A DNA stretch of 64,000 nt from Bacteroides sp. 51 (GCF_010500965.1 NZ_QVMI01000019.1:62001-126000); one strand, 5' to 3'; positions 35,726-45,397 are shown, counted from the first letter of the stretch. Notes: a model not told the origin generated them from the letters alone. Made by a program: numbers and translations.

Positions 35726-36139
35726 CTAGATTTGTTTATGTACCACACTGAATGTACCCGATGCTTTACAAACGAGTTTATCATCGCAATAAATTTCGCA
35801 CTCGCTGAAATGCACATTGCGTCCCGGCTTAATGACATACCCTTTGGCAATTAACTCTTTCCCCCACGTGGCACGCAGGAAAGAAGTTTTCAGTTCGGCA
35901 GTCAACACATCCTTTTCGGGGGGAGTCACTGTATATGTGGCAAAACCGGCAATGGTATCGGCCAGCGCCGCAAGTACACCACCATGAATCACCCCGCTAT
36001 ATTGACGCTGTTCATCGAACAAAGGCATACGGGCTTCTACTACTCCATCTTCTACTTTAGTAAAGGTGATCTGTAAGTGCTTCACATACGGATTCATCTG
36101 TACACGATCTATCAGTTTTTGTCTAACTTCAGGGGTCAT
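35726..36139 (-). CDS. PaaI-like hotdog-fold thioesterase
   Basis: 137 residues from the ATG at 36139; the longer frame to 36190 begins with a non-conserved stretch. Hotdog features: MPLFDEQRQYSGVIHGGVLA with GGVLAALADTIAGFATYTV (the central helix with Asp), then VLTAELKTSFLRATWGKEL and GRNVHFSECEIYCDDKLVCK. It should hydrolyse an acyl- or aryl-CoA; substrate unknown. It is monocistronic by position, with GH105 on the same strand 108 bp away upstream. Confidence 0.88.
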   Translation of the reverse strand: MTPEVRQKLIDRVQMNPYVKHLQITFTKVEDGVVEARMPLFDEQRQYSGVIHGGVLAALADTIAGFATYTVTPPEKDVLTAELKTSFLRATWGKELIAKGYVIKPGRNVHFSECEIYCDDKLVCKASGTFSVVHKQI

Positions 36140-36198
36140 AAATCTACTGTTTATATAAAAAAAGAAATTTTGCACTTTTACGTATTGCAAATTGCCCG

Positions 36199-36206
36199 CA
36201 AAAGTA
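36199..36206 (-). promoter_or_regulatory. candidate -7 box (TACTTTTG) for the thioesterase gene
   Basis: On the minus strand TACTTTTG matches TAnnTTTG and predicts a start near 36192, giving a leader of about 50 nt before the ATG at 36139. No clear -33 box. Confidence 0.4.
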
Positions 36207-36247
36207 CAAAATTTCTTTTGATTAGTTTTCTCTATAAAGAAGACAGT

Positions 36248-37576
36248 TTATTTCAGCTGTTCAAATTCCAGGCTTGCCATAATAAACGGCCCGATGGCTT
36301 TACCTTCATTCTGGGTGACGGTAACATCTTTCCCGCAGAGGTAGTAGTTGATTGTTCCGGTTCGTGAATGATCTTTGGCAGGTCCTAATCCGGCAGAAGC
36401 GCAAGATTGAACAATCCTCAGATCACCATTTTCCTCCTTACGGATAAAATTATCCAATAACCCCTGATACGCCTTCTTTGCCACATCCATGTATTTAGCC
36501 TTGTCCAACACGCCCAGACGCATACCCTTCAGGTAAGCATAAGTAAACATACCCGATGCCGACGCTTCTATATAATTAGGTTTATCGCAAACATTATAAG
36601 TCTCACCTTCAACCGTATCGCCGATATTATCGCTTTTCACCCGACTATCATATTGCAACAGCTGATACCATGAACCATTCTCCTGATCCTGATATAACGC
36701 CAAACCTTCGGCCACATCATTGGCAATAGATACCAGTTTCGTGTAATCAGGATGAGTATCAGGCATCAACCCTAGAACATCAACCACAGCTGCAAAATAC
36801 CATCCCATGCCGCGCCCCCAGAACTCAGGAGAGCAACCTTTATACTCTCCCTCCTGACGTGCCCAGAATGAATTGGGATCAGCAGGATCGGCCGACCAAC
36901 CATGATAATTCAATTTCTTATTCTTATCATACGTATGCTGATGGATAGTAGTGAACTGCATTGCAATATCCGTCCACGACTGCATGTTGTCTTCTTCGCC
37001 CAATTCCTTGCCAAACATAGCCTGCCACTCGGCATACATAGACGGTCCCATATACAATCCGTCCAACCACATCTGATTAGGATATATAGCTTTATGAAAG
37101 AAACCACCGGCACCCGGTTTTGAACTATCAATACGTTTATGATGATATTTCAACTTATTTCTAAGGAAAGTAGCACAAGCCTTATAACGCGCGGCATCCT
37201 CTTCATTTCCTTTTTTCATCTCCGTTTCGTAGAGCGTAAAAAATATCTTCCCGGCAGCCAGGTCATCAATATTACTCTCTCCTACCTTTACCGTATCCTG
37301 ACCATTGAGGCAAAAATCAGCATATGCCTTCACTACATCATAATACTCAGCACGTTCCGGATATTGCTGCCAAGCCTTTAAAACGCTAAATGCAACCAAA
37401 CCAGGCACATAATCCCAATGTGCCGTTGCCAAATGCTGTTCCCGTTTATTACTCAAAAACGTTTTTAAGGCAACCGACTCTACCATCTCCTGCGAATAAA
37501 CCACCTTCGGAGCAGTGGGCTGCTGACAGGATGCAAGGAAACAAATGAACAAAACGAAATACAAAATCTTTTTCAT
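36248..37576 (-). CDS. GH105 (GH88-type) unsaturated galacturonyl/rhamnogalacturonyl hydrolase
   Basis: 442 residues from the ATG at 37576, which gives a lipoprotein signal (FICFLASC). (alpha/alpha)6-barrel phrases: WDYVPGLVAFSVLKAWQQYP, NIDDLAAGK, KAIYPNQMWLDGLYMGPSMY, EFWGRGMGWYFAAVVDVLG and IEASASGMFTYAYLKGMRLG. The Asp in WLDGLYM is where YteR-type enzymes hydrate the 4,5-unsaturated uronic acid. It would process the products of PL1-type lyases, so it fits the pectin economy of the window, although it lies 14 kb from the main locus and stands alone. Confidence 0.88.
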   Translation of the reverse strand: MKKILYFVLFICFLASCQQPTAPKVVYSQEMVESVALKTFLSNKREQHLATAHWDYVPGLVAFSVLKAWQQYPERAEYYDVVKAYADFCLNGQDTVKVGESNIDDLAAGKIFFTLYETEMKKGNEEDAARYKACATFLRNKLKYHHKRIDSSKPGAGGFFHKAIYPNQMWLDGLYMGPSMYAEWQAMFGKELGEEDNMQSWTDIAMQFTTIHQHTYDKNKKLNYHGWSADPADPNSFWARQEGEYKGCSPEFWGRGMGWYFAAVVDVLGLMPDTHPDYTKLVSIANDVAEGLALYQDQENGSWYQLLQYDSRVKSDNIGDTVEGETYNVCDKPNYIEASASGMFTYAYLKGMRLGVLDKAKYMDVAKKAYQGLLDNFIRKEENGDLRIVQSCASAGLGPAKDHSRTGTINYYLCGKDVTVTQNEGKAIGPFIMASLEFEQLK

Positions 37577-37900
37577 TGACAATGTTTTAATAGTACGTAT
37601 ATAAATTCTCAAATTTCAATCACAAGCCAAAGATAGGGCAAAATTCATGAAGCGATGTGGAAAGATTGGTAAATACAGTGTGTTTTTTATGCCAAAGTAT
37701 TATTATTATCCCCCAGAAATTGTACCATTCAACCAATATATTGCACGATTTGAGTTAAAATAGTTATCAATAACAGAATATTTCGACCGGAAAAGTCAAT
37801 TTGTGACACAAAGTTCGTATATTAGCGTCGAAAAGCAACAATAACGATATTTATTTAGAGGGGCCTATTGGGTTAGCATTCAATAAATTGCATTATTTAT
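37577..37900. other. 324-bp divergent intergenic region
   Basis: It separates the GH105 and histidine kinase genes, transcribed away from each other, so it must hold both promoters. It is AT-rich with no repeat or palindrome that stands out and no exact TAnnTTTG box that I could place with confidence. Confidence 0.5.
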
Positions 37901-39496
37901 ATGGACATTATTGAGAAAACAGGGAATTTAGACTCATTTGTACTTGATTTCATTAAACAAATAAATAGCGACAAGCCAATTAATCAGAAAGTACTGGAGT
38001 CTTTAGCTAGCATTTGTAAATTCTTCAACTATAAACGTGGTTTCGTTTACCAAACCGATGGTTTTCGTTTTTATCACCTACAGGAAACTGTAGGCGAGGG
38101 AGCGCACGTACACCGCGAAAAGTTTGAAATCAAACAGATGACTAAATATCAGTCATTGCATCTGGAAAACAACAACTATTTTTGTGCAGGACTGGGTGAA
38201 GATATTGATAAAGAAACACGTGATATTCTACAATTCTACAATTCCGATTCCTTGTTTATCAGGGACTTCAAAGATACGGAAGGAAAAATAATCGGATTTA
38301 TCGGGTTTGCCGATAACCCAGACAACTCGTCGCTGAACCTCAAGGAAGTAGAAGCCATATACCTGACAGCCGGACTTATCACAAAAGAAATCGCCGCCAG
38401 AGAATATCAGGAAAGAGGAAAACGTGCTGCCAAGACCCTGGAGAGCATTATGAACAACATGGGAGTCGATATCTATGTAAACTCTTTCGATTCGCACGAT
38501 ATGTTATACGCCAACGAATCAATGGCCGCCCCATATGGAGGTAAAAAACACTTCGAAAACAAAAAATGCTGGCAAGCCCTCTATACAGATAAAACCGGAG
38601 AATGTGAGTTTTGCCCGAAGAAACATCTGATTGATGAAAACGGGTTGCCAACCAAAGTATACTCATGGGACTATGAACGCCCATTCGACAAATCCTGGTT
38701 CCGTGTATTCAGCGCAGCTTTTAGTTGGACCGACGGCCAAATGGCACATGTTATTACAAGTGTTGATATCACCAACCAGAAACATATAGAAGAGCAACTG
38801 AAAGTAGCCAAAGAAAAAGCCGAAAACTTAGACCGCTTGAAATCTGCTTTCCTCGCAAACATGAGTCACGAAATCCGCACACCACTGAACGCAATCGTAG
38901 GTTTCTCGGACTTAATGGCCGAAGTAGACGATGCAGAAGAACGCAGAGAATATAATGTAATTGTACAAGAGAACAATAAACTACTGTTACACCTCATCTC
39001 CGACATCCTGGATTTATCTAAGATCGAATCAGGTATTCTGGATTTCGAAATTGAAGATATTGATGCTAGAAAACTGTGCTCTGAGATCGAGCGCATTTAT
39101 GATGTGAAAGAAAAAGCTGTTCCGGTGGTATTCGATCATGACTCTCCTCCATATATTATCCAGACAGATAAAAAGCGCTTAACGCAAGTAATTACGAACT
39201 TCGTAAACAATGCATTGAAGTTTACCACCACTGGTCAGGTTACAATCGGGTACCATCTGGATAAAGACAATATGCTTGAAGTTTATGTGCAAGACACTGG
39301 TATCGGTATCAATCCGGAAAAAGTAGACCAGGTATTTGAGCGCTTCGTCAAACTAAATACTTTTGCACAAGGAACAGGTCTTGGACTATCTATCTGTAAA
39401 AGTATTATTGAACAGCTAGGTGGCACAATTGGGGTTGAATCGGAACTTGGAGTAGGTTCCCGCTTCTGGTTTAAACATCCTTATCAAGCATCCTGA
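37901..39496 (+). CDS. PAS-domain sensor histidine kinase (orphan)
   Basis: 531 residues, no signal peptide or membrane segment, so cytoplasmic. A GAF-like N-terminal domain (about 1-165) is followed by a PAS domain (about 183-290) with Cys residues in NKKCW and [10 protein letters not shown]. The HisKA segment has [20 protein letters not shown] with phospho-acceptor His323, and the HATPase has [10 protein letters not shown] (N box), QDTGIGI (G1) and GTGLGLSI (G2). There is no receiver domain and no response regulator nearby. The Cys trio could bind metal or sense redox. It overlaps the convergent TlpA-like gene by 26 bp. Confidence 0.9.
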   Translation: MDIIEKTGNLDSFVLDFIKQINSDKPINQKVLESLASICKFFNYKRGFVYQTDGFRFYHLQETVGEGAHVHREKFEIKQMTKYQSLHLENNNYFCAGLGEDIDKETRDILQFYNSDSLFIRDFKDTEGKIIGFIGFADNPDNSSLNLKEVEAIYLTAGLITKEIAAREYQERGKRAAKTLESIMNNMGVDIYVNSFDSHDMLYANESMAAPYGGKKHFENKKCWQALYTDKTGECEFCPKKHLIDENGLPTKVYSWDYERPFDKSWFRVFSAAFSWTDGQMAHVITSVDITNQKHIEEQLKVAKEKAENLDRLKSAFLANMSHEIRTPLNAIVGFSDLMAEVDDAEERREYNVIVQENNKLLLHLISDILDLSKIESGILDFEIEDIDARKLCSEIERIYDVKEKAVPVVFDHDSPPYIIQTDKKRLTQVITNFVNNALKFTTTGQVTIGYHLDKDNMLEVYVQDTGIGINPEKVDQVFERFVKLNTFAQGTGLGLSICKSIIEQLGGTIGVESELGVGSRFWFKHPYQAS

Positions 39497-40016
39497 TTTT
39501 CCCGGCCAATTCAGAAGAGGTCAGATTAAAAGCCTCAATCCCCATCCATCGAACCACCCCCTCCCGGTCTATCAAATATAGCCGGGGGACGTAACTATTG
39601 GCAAAAAGCTCAAACACTTCACGCTCACGATCGTGATATTTAGGCAGCGTTAATTGATGCTCTTTCCAATAAGCATCCGTTTCATCAGCAGTCTGCCCTC
39701 TGGCGATAGCAACAAACACAACATCCGATTCGTTTTTCAATTCATTCCATGCTTTTTCAACTATAGGCAACTCGCGAGCACAATCCGAGCAACCTGTATG
39801 AAAAAACAGCAAAGCTGTCTTTTTTCCCCGTAATGTTGATGAATCAAACTGTTCTCCATCAGCTTCAGTAATTATAAAGCTGGGAATAACATCTCCTACT
39901 TCAACATAATTTTCCACATCACCATCCGAATCATCGGAAAGACAGGAAGAAAATGACAATAACACCATAAACAAGGCACCCAAATATAGGGAGGCAAGGT
40001 TCAATTTAGAATTCAT
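39471..40016 (-). CDS. TlpA/AhpC-like thioredoxin-fold lipoprotein
   Basis: 181 residues with a lipoprotein signal (LSFSSC). The thioredoxin fold starts at [20 protein letters not shown]. The redox motif is in [12 protein letters not shown] (CxxC: Cys-Ser-Asp-Cys), and the cis-Pro loop is [16 protein letters not shown]. It should act as a periplasmic thiol-disulfide reductase or peroxiredoxin-like protein. Its 3' end overlaps the histidine kinase gene by 26 bp on the opposite strand, with no room for a terminator between them. Confidence 0.87.
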   Translation of the reverse strand: MNSKLNLASLYLGALFMVLLSFSSCLSDDSDGDVENYVEVGDVIPSFIITEADGEQFDSSTLRGKKTALLFFHTGCSDCARELPIVEKAWNELKNESDVVFVAIARGQTADETDAYWKEHQLTLPKYHDREREVFELFANSYVPRLYLIDREGVVRWMGIEAFNLTSSELAGKIRMLDKDV

Positions 40017-40073
40017 ATATTCTTTATTTCATTATTCATAACTAAGAAAACCTGGCAGCGGTACTCTGCCGCA

Positions 40074-40862
40074 TCAGAAATATATTATAAGGAAATTGTC
40101 CAATTTCTCCATCTTGCGATATATCTTCTCGCCCAGAATCTCTCTTTGTATTTCTTTCGACTTCAATTCACAATCAGTATAATTCTTTCCATTGAAATTA
40201 TAACCAATACGCATAATCTGCCAAGCAAAACAAAGACAACCAATAAGAAAGACACTAGCTGTAAACTTACGGACCCGGACTTTATCTTTTCTAAAAATAA
40301 GCAACAGGCAAATATTTACGAGTATTACGCCAACTACAACAAGAAAAAGATTGTAATTGTTCCACCACCAAATATCACCGGTACCTCCGATATAAATCTC
40401 ATGCGGAAAGAAAAGCCGTACCCCACCCCATGAACTTGCAGGAGTAATCATATCCTGTAAGAGATGTATAACGAATCCTGAAACAAATCCGATCAGCAAC
40501 AATTTGTATTTACAGAACACACCAATCAGAGAAGAATTCCTCTCCCGTTTTGAGAACAACCAAAACAGGCAACCTAAAACAAGAGTGAATATAAGCGCCG
40601 CCATCAATGAATGCATGAAACCATGATGAGAGTACCAGAACTTAGCCGAGTAAATTACTTTTCCGGAATGGCTCAGCCCAAACAAACGGCCAAAAGTCAT
40701 ATCAAACTTAGACCACATGCTAATAGCGTCAATATCGGGCAAAGCACCCCCAAGTCCGGAGAAAAGTATAATAGATGTTTTTGTTCGCCAGGTACCTGTA
40801 GAACGGCCGGCCAAAGCCGTACCCACTGCAAATCCCGACAATATATGTGTCAATATGTCCAT
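40074..40862 (-). CDS. DUF457 / YdjM-like membrane-bound metal-dependent hydrolase
   Basis: 262 residues from the ATG at 40862 (a longer frame adds seven). It starts MDILTHILSGFAVGTAL with a His in the first helix, then GGALPDIDAISMW (DxD), YSHHGFMHSLMAALIF and FVIHLLQDMITPASSWG, the conserved His/Asp pattern of the family. Four or more membrane helices. Members are thought to be zinc hydrolases, possibly phospholipase-like; activity is unproven. Stand-alone gene. Confidence 0.85.
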   Translation of the reverse strand: MDILTHILSGFAVGTALAGRSTGTWRTKTSIILFSGLGGALPDIDAISMWSKFDMTFGRLFGLSHSGKVIYSAKFWYSHHGFMHSLMAALIFTLVLGCLFWLFSKRERNSSLIGVFCKYKLLLIGFVSGFVIHLLQDMITPASSWGGVRLFFPHEIYIGGTGDIWWWNNYNLFLVVVGVILVNICLLLIFRKDKVRVRKFTASVFLIGCLCFAWQIMRIGYNFNGKNYTDCELKSKEIQREILGEKIYRKMEKLDNFLIIYF

Positions 40863-40917
40863 AGATCCTATTTTTGACCACAAAAGTCGCTAATTCTAAG
40901 GACATATACAAGATACA

Positions 40918-41028
40918 GTAAGGTACCGCACCCAAGTTTCGTGGGAATTAATATACCGCCTGCATAGAAACCTGCGTGCGGTGGCTCACCGCCTGCATAG
41001 AAACCTGGGAGCAGCGCCTCGCTGCTTG
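40918..41028. repeat. composite REP-like repeat with two 20-bp direct repeats
   Basis: ACCGCCTGCATAGAAACCTG occurs at 40955-40974 and 40988-41007 (33-bp step). It is followed by GCAGCGCCTCGCTGC at 41011-41025, identical to the KAS III tail repeat at 32444. It ends against the stop of the holin-like gene (41029). Confidence 0.8.
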
Positions 41029-41361
41029 CTAGATCAGAGTTTCGAGGATGCTGACCACAATACTCATGATGATACTAAAAAGTAAAGCCCACCAGAAGTT
41101 CTCGACATGGAAATTGCCGACAATGGCCCCCGCTACCAGAATAATAATGGTGTTAATGACCAAAAGAAACAAACCTAAAGTAAGAACGGTGATCGGAAAT
41201 GACAGGAATTGAAGAATAGGTTTAAGAACCGCATTCAGAACACCAAGTACAATAGCCACCAAAATAGCAGAGCCAAAACTCTTCACTGAAATTCCCGGAA
41301 GAAGCCAAGCAGTAAAATAAACCGCTATGCTTGAAATAATGATTTGTAAAATAAGTCCCAT
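41029..41361 (-). CDS. phage holin family 4 / YvlD-like membrane protein
   Basis: 110 residues in four hydrophobic helices: IIISSIAVYFTAWLLPGISV, AILVAIVLGVLNAVLKPILQ, FPITVLTLGLFLLVINTIII and a final FSIIMSIVVSILETLI. The NAVLKP signature of the family follows the first loop. It is not a real phage gene here: no phage neighbours are present and the family is common as an inner-membrane protein of unknown role. It ends directly at a REP-like repeat. Confidence 0.87.
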   Translation of the reverse strand: MGLILQIIISSIAVYFTAWLLPGISVKSFGSAILVAIVLGVLNAVLKPILQFLSFPITVLTLGLFLLVINTIIILVAGAIVGNFHVENFWWALLFSIIMSIVVSILETLI

Positions 41362-41471
41362 ATCTATCTATATTAATTAATAATTCTTTAAAGAAGTAAC
41401 AATCACTATAAAATAATAGTTCATGATTAACAAAAAAAACAGATCGAAGCCATACAATGACGTAAAATAGA

Positions 41472-41479
41472 TATCTTTG
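41472..41479 (+). promoter_or_regulatory. candidate -7 box (TATCTTTG) for the epimerase/GNAT unit
   Basis: Exact match to TAnnTTTG, 40 bp before the start codon at 41519, giving a leader of about 33 nt. It sits in a small imperfect palindrome (GATATCTTTGAAAGATAT). Confidence 0.45.
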
Positions 41480-41518
41480 AAAGATATTTAAAAGAAAACA
41501 GTAATACAACACATTAAA

Positions 41519-42523
41519 ATGGTTTTAGTAACCGGAGGTAGCGGACTAGTAGGCGGACATTTATTGATTCATCTGTTAAAGCAGAATGAACCGGTACGTG
41601 CATTAAAGCGGAATAACAGCTCTTTTGATGAGCTAAAACTTATATGCTCATACTACCAAGTGGACTTTAGCCAAGTGATGTCGCAGATTGAATGGGTATA
41701 TGGCGACCTAATGGATGAACAATCATTAGAGGCAGCATTGCAAGGAATAACCACCGTATATCACTGCGCTGCTATTGTATCTTTCGGAGGTTCCTCACCC
41801 GAGACACTAAAGCAAACCAATATCGAAGGCACCCGCAATCTGATCCAGGCATCCCTTAAACAACATATTTCCTGTTTTGCATTTGTCAGCTCCATAGGTG
41901 CATTAGGACAATCTCAAAATGGGGAAATGATTACAGAAGAAACTCCCTGGAACCCAGACAATACTTCATCCATTTACTCGAACAGCAAATATGCCGCCGA
42001 GCAAGAAGTATGGAAGCTATCCGCCAAAGGTATTCCTGTAGTTATTGTAAATCCCGGTATTATCCTTGGCCCCGGTGATTTCTCAAAAGGCAGTTTACAG
42101 CTTTTCAGTCAGGTTAAGAATGGAATGCCTTTCTATACATGCCAGAAAAGCGGATATGTGGATGTACGTGATGTATGCCGGGCCATTATTGAACTTGTGC
42201 AGCAGAAAATCTACAATCAACGTTTTATCCTGGTTAGCGAAAATCTAACCAACCAGCAATTATTTACATGGATTGCCCACGCAATGAATAAGAGAGGCCC
42301 ATATATCTCTATCGGAAAACGAGGATTGACTCTGGCTGCAAAATTAGACAGGGCTTTCTCCCGGATGTTAGGAAAAACTCCTTTACTTACTCCCGAAATC
42401 GTATCTTCTGCGTTAAAACAAGAAACATATTCCTCGGAGAAAATCCGTAAAACCATAGGATTTACATTTATCCCAATGGAAGAGTCAATTGCGACAACAT
42501 GCCACCACGAAGTTTATACATAA
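41519..42523 (+). CDS. NAD(P)-dependent epimerase/reductase (dihydroflavonol-reductase-like SDR)
   Basis: 334 residues, cytoplasmic extended SDR. Nucleotide motif VLVTGGSGLVGGHLL, then YHCAAIVSFGG, FVSSIGALG and SIYSNSKYAAEQEV (YxxxK catalytic), followed by VVIVNPGIILGPGD. The substrate part RGLTLAAKLDRAFSRMLGKTP is not diagnostic. It resembles the 3-beta-HSD/DFR-like group in Bacteroidetes whose substrates are unknown. A GNAT acetyltransferase follows 5 bp later, suggesting co-translation. Confidence 0.87.
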   Translation: MVLVTGGSGLVGGHLLIHLLKQNEPVRALKRNNSSFDELKLICSYYQVDFSQVMSQIEWVYGDLMDEQSLEAALQGITTVYHCAAIVSFGGSSPETLKQTNIEGTRNLIQASLKQHISCFAFVSSIGALGQSQNGEMITEETPWNPDNTSSIYSNSKYAAEQEVWKLSAKGIPVVIVNPGIILGPGDFSKGSLQLFSQVKNGMPFYTCQKSGYVDVRDVCRAIIELVQQKIYNQRFILVSENLTNQQLFTWIAHAMNKRGPYISIGKRGLTLAAKLDRAFSRMLGKTPLLTPEIVSSALKQETYSSEKIRKTIGFTFIPMEESIATTCHHEVYT

Positions 42524-42528
42524 TATAT

Positions 42529-42975
42529 ATGGAAGAGCTATACTATTACCCCCAGGAAAAAGACTTTGACGAAATAATAGCAGTTTGGGAAGCGTCTGTA
42601 AGAGCAACCCACACATTCTTATCCGAAGAAGATATAGTCTTTTTTAAACCACTGATCAGAAATGAATACTTGCAGCACGTAAACCTGATATGTACAAAAA
42701 ATAAGAACGGAAATATATCTGCTTTTATGGGAGTAAATGGTTCGCATCTGGAAATGCTATTTATAGATCCTGCTTCGCGTGGTCTGGGAATCGGTAAATC
42801 ATTGGTTAACCATGCTATCCAAAACCTCGGAGTACGCTTTGTCGATGTAAACGAACAGAATGAACAGGCCGTGGGATTCTACTATCACATGGGATTTGAA
42901 TTGATATCCAGAGATGAACTGGATGGCACCGGCAAGCCTTTTCCGATTTTGCATTTAGCTATCCGCATGATGTAG
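42529..42975 (+). CDS. GNAT-family N-acetyltransferase (YjaB-like)
   Basis: 148 residues from the ATG at 42529, which puts MEELYYYPQEKDFDEIIAVW at the start and leaves 5 bp after the upstream stop; the frame opening at 42499 overlaps it. Acetyl-CoA motif: LFIDPASRGLGIGKSLVNHA with the Q/RxxGxG/A loop, then VDVNEQNEQAVGFYYHMGFE. SVRATHTFLSEEDI near the start matches YjaB-like proteins. The acyl acceptor is unknown. Confidence 0.88.
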   Translation: MEELYYYPQEKDFDEIIAVWEASVRATHTFLSEEDIVFFKPLIRNEYLQHVNLICTKNKNGNISAFMGVNGSHLEMLFIDPASRGLGIGKSLVNHAIQNLGVRFVDVNEQNEQAVGFYYHMGFELISRDELDGTGKPFPILHLAIRMM

Positions 42976-43019
42976 GGGCGGGCCTTGTGTCCGTCCTTAA
43001 CGCTACGGCACGTTGCCGC

Positions 43020-43733
43020 CTAATCGAATAAGAGTTCGGGATCAATGCTTAAGAAGCTGAGTATATCGGTTAATTTATTCAGTTTAACGAATCTTGGATG
43101 CGTAATAGGCTCTTCAACCGTTTCATGCGCCCAGGTAACGTGAAATGGGATATGCGCTGCCATTCCTCCCAACTCAAGCACAGGAAGAACATCCGATTTG
43201 ATAGAATTTCCGATCATCATAAACTCCTCCGGCTCGCATCCTAGCTGTTTGATTAACCGGGCATAATCAGAGTTCTGCTTATCGCTCATGATTTCTACAT
43301 GCTCGAAGTATTTTTGTAATCCGGAGTTTTTCAATTTTCTTTCCTGATCCAGCAAATCGCCCTTAGTTGCCACAACCAGTTTATATTTTCCATCTAGTGT
43401 GTTCAGTACATTTTTCACATCCGGTAGAAGTTCAACAGGCATATTCAACAACCTCTTTCCGAAACCAATAATTTGTCCGATACGCTGCGAATCAATTTCA
43501 TTTTGAGAAATAATCAAAGCCGTCTCAATCATGGAAAGAGTAAAACTCTTTATTCCAAAGCCATAAATAGCCAGATTCTGCATTTCAGTCTGGAATAATG
43601 CCGCCGATATATCCGCAGGCGGAAGGTAATCGGCCAATAACCGGCAATACTCCGCTTCTATATCCTGAAAATGAGATTCATTTGCCCATAGCGTATCATC
43701 AGCATCAAATGCGATTACTTTGATTTCTTCCAT
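43020..43733 (-). CDS. HAD-superfamily hydrolase
   Basis: 237 residues, cytoplasmic. HAD motif I IAFDADDTLW (nucleophile Asp11), motif III Lys in VVATKGDLLDQERKL, motif IV MMIGNSIKSDVLPVLELG. The helical cap between residues 18 and 100 makes it a type-I phosphatase of the YjjG or phosphoglycolate phosphatase group. Substrate not readable. The 3' end lies 40 bp from the GNAT stop, with a G/C-rich repeat (42974-43020) in between. Confidence 0.88.
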   Translation of the reverse strand: MEEIKVIAFDADDTLWANESHFQDIEAEYCRLLADYLPPADISAALFQTEMQNLAIYGFGIKSFTLSMIETALIISQNEIDSQRIGQIIGFGKRLLNMPVELLPDVKNVLNTLDGKYKLVVATKGDLLDQERKLKNSGLQKYFEHVEIMSDKQNSDYARLIKQLGCEPEEFMMIGNSIKSDVLPVLELGGMAAHIPFHVTWAHETVEEPITHPRFVKLNKLTDILSFLSIDPELLFD

Positions 43734-43863
43734 ATTGGTTTTATATAAAATTTATTACCCACAAAAATAAGCTTTCTTAGCACAAATACAAAAACAAATC
43801 TCATTATCAGCTTGTTTTATCAGTAAGATTAATAAATCAATAACCCTCTAAAATAAATTCAAT

Positions 43864-44922
43864 ATGAGTTCAGGTAAAATTTATGATCTGTTGGGTGATA
43901 AACAAGAATTCTATCTTAACCACACCAGCAAGACTATCGACAAATCATTACTGCATATACCTTCATCGAATACGGTAGAAGATATATGGATCTCAAGCGA
44001 TCGTAATAATCGCGTTCTGCAAAATCTGCAAACCATTCTGGCGCATGGACGCCTGGCAAATACCGGATATGTTTCTATTCTTCCTGTAGACCAGGGCATA
44101 GAGCATACCGCAGGGGCATCTTTTGCACCTAACCCTTTATATTTCGACCCGGAGAATATTGTAAAACTAGCAATCGAAGGCGGATGTAATGCTGTGGCTT
44201 CTACATATGGGGTTCTCGGTTCCGTAGCCCGTAAGTATGCCCACCGCATACCATTTATTGTGAAGATTAACCACAACGAGCTATTAACCTACCCAAACAG
44301 TTATGACCAGATATTATTTGGCACGATCAAAGAAGCGTATGATATGGGAGCTGTTGCCGTAGGAGCTACGATTTATTTCGGATCAGAAGAAAGCCGTCGA
44401 CAAATTGTAGAGATAGCCAAGGCATTTGAATATGCGCATGAATTGGGCATGGTAACCATTTTATGGTGTTATCTGCGCAACAATGCTTTCAAGACCGGCG
44501 AAGCCGATTATCATACTGCTGCCGACCTTACCGGACAAGCTAACCACCTGGGGGCAACAATCAAAGCGGATATCGTGAAACAAAAGCTACCTACATTAAA
44601 CGGTGGGTTCGAGGCTCTGCACTTTGGCAAGATCGATAAGAGGATGTACACCGAATTAAGTTCCGCCCACCCGATCGACCTGTGCCGTTATCAGGTTGCC
44701 AATAGTTATATGGGACGGGTAGGATTAATCAATTCCGGAGGTGAATCTACAGGAGAATCTGATCTGCGAGATGCAGTAATCACCGCCATAGTAAACAAAA
44801 GGGCCGGAGGTATGGGATTGATCAGCGGACGCAAAGCATTCCAGAAACCGATGAACGAGGGTGTTGAATTACTAAACACCATTCAAGACGTATACCTCGA
44901 CAAAAATATCACAATAGCCTAA
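43864..44922 (+). CDS. fbaB: class I fructose-bisphosphate aldolase (FbaB / DhnA type)
   Basis: 352 residues, cytoplasmic TIM barrel. Typical DhnA-family regions: [76 protein letters not shown] and a final [15 protein letters not shown]. The lysines VKIN and IKADIVKQK are candidates for the Schiff-base residue. It cleaves fructose-1,6-bisphosphate in glycolysis or acts in reverse in gluconeogenesis. The length and phrases match Bacteroidetes class I aldolases. Monocistronic, with a hairpin after it at 44992-45038. Confidence 0.93.
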   Translation: MSSGKIYDLLGDKQEFYLNHTSKTIDKSLLHIPSSNTVEDIWISSDRNNRVLQNLQTILAHGRLANTGYVSILPVDQGIEHTAGASFAPNPLYFDPENIVKLAIEGGCNAVASTYGVLGSVARKYAHRIPFIVKINHNELLTYPNSYDQILFGTIKEAYDMGAVAVGATIYFGSEESRRQIVEIAKAFEYAHELGMVTILWCYLRNNAFKTGEADYHTAADLTGQANHLGATIKADIVKQKLPTLNGGFEALHFGKIDKRMYTELSSAHPIDLCRYQVANSYMGRVGLINSGGESTGESDLRDAVITAIVNKRAGGMGLISGRKAFQKPMNEGVELLNTIQDVYLDKNITIA

Positions 44923-44991
44923 GTCCCGAGGCGGAGCGGTCAGGTTTAGCTAGCGCTGACCGTTGGTTCCATGCCGATATTACAAAAAGTA

Positions 44992-45038
44992 AAAGTCACG
45001 TAATACACCTTTTTAATAAAGGCTTATTACGTGACTTT
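44992..45038 (+). terminator. long hairpin after the aldolase gene
   Basis: Outer arms AAAGTCACGTAATA (44992-45005) and TATTACGTGACTTT (45025-45038), with an inner CCTTT/AAAGG pair. It follows the aldolase by about 70 bp. Only a weak U-run follows, so it may be a 3' stabilising structure rather than an efficient terminator. Confidence 0.6.
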
Positions 45039-45160
45039 CATGTTAGAGAACTCATTAGAAATTAACAAACTAAATCAATTAAACAATCAAATAAACAACT
45101 TTAAATATAGAAAACAATCTTTTTTTAAAGAAAAGGCCACTTATCACAAGCAGCCAATCT

Positions 45161-45195
45161 TTTGTTAACCTTAAATCTAATACTATGAAAAACAC
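45161..45195 (+). repeat. conserved intergenic element, copy 2
   Basis: Identical to 35535-35569 over 35 bp with extended weaker similarity. Here the ATG of the element opens only an eight-codon frame (MKNTMQI-stop), so it is not a conserved gene. It lies about 200 bp upstream of the porin. Confidence 0.75.
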
Positions 45196-45397
45196 TATGC
45201 AAATATAATATAGAGAATATTTCCATGCAAATTCTATAACCTAATACAATCTTTTATAGCATCGATTAACAAATTAACTATATTAACTTAAAAAACACAA
45301 GCCGTATTATATAAATTAATTAATAGCTATTTCATCTTGTTAAACATTTCGATTACATGGTTTGTTATTTTGAATATTATCATAAAAGTCAATCAAT

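Larger units (their letters stand above)
44923..45397. other. 475-bp intergenic stretch with hairpins and conserved element
   Basis: Following the aldolase stop are an inverted repeat CGGTCAG/CTGACCG (44937-44962), a second long hairpin (44992-45038) and the second copy of the conserved 35-bp element (45161-45195). The last 200 bp before the porin start are AT-rich and presumably hold its promoter; no exact -7 box was found. Confidence 0.65.

Noticed and set aside
40955-41007. CRISPR or satellite reading of the 20-bp direct repeats
   Set aside because: Only two copies with a 13-bp gap, inside a mixed repeat region.
41029-41361. Prophage remnant suggested by the holin-family name
   Set aside because: No other phage genes, integrase or attachment sites; the family is common as a housekeeping membrane protein.
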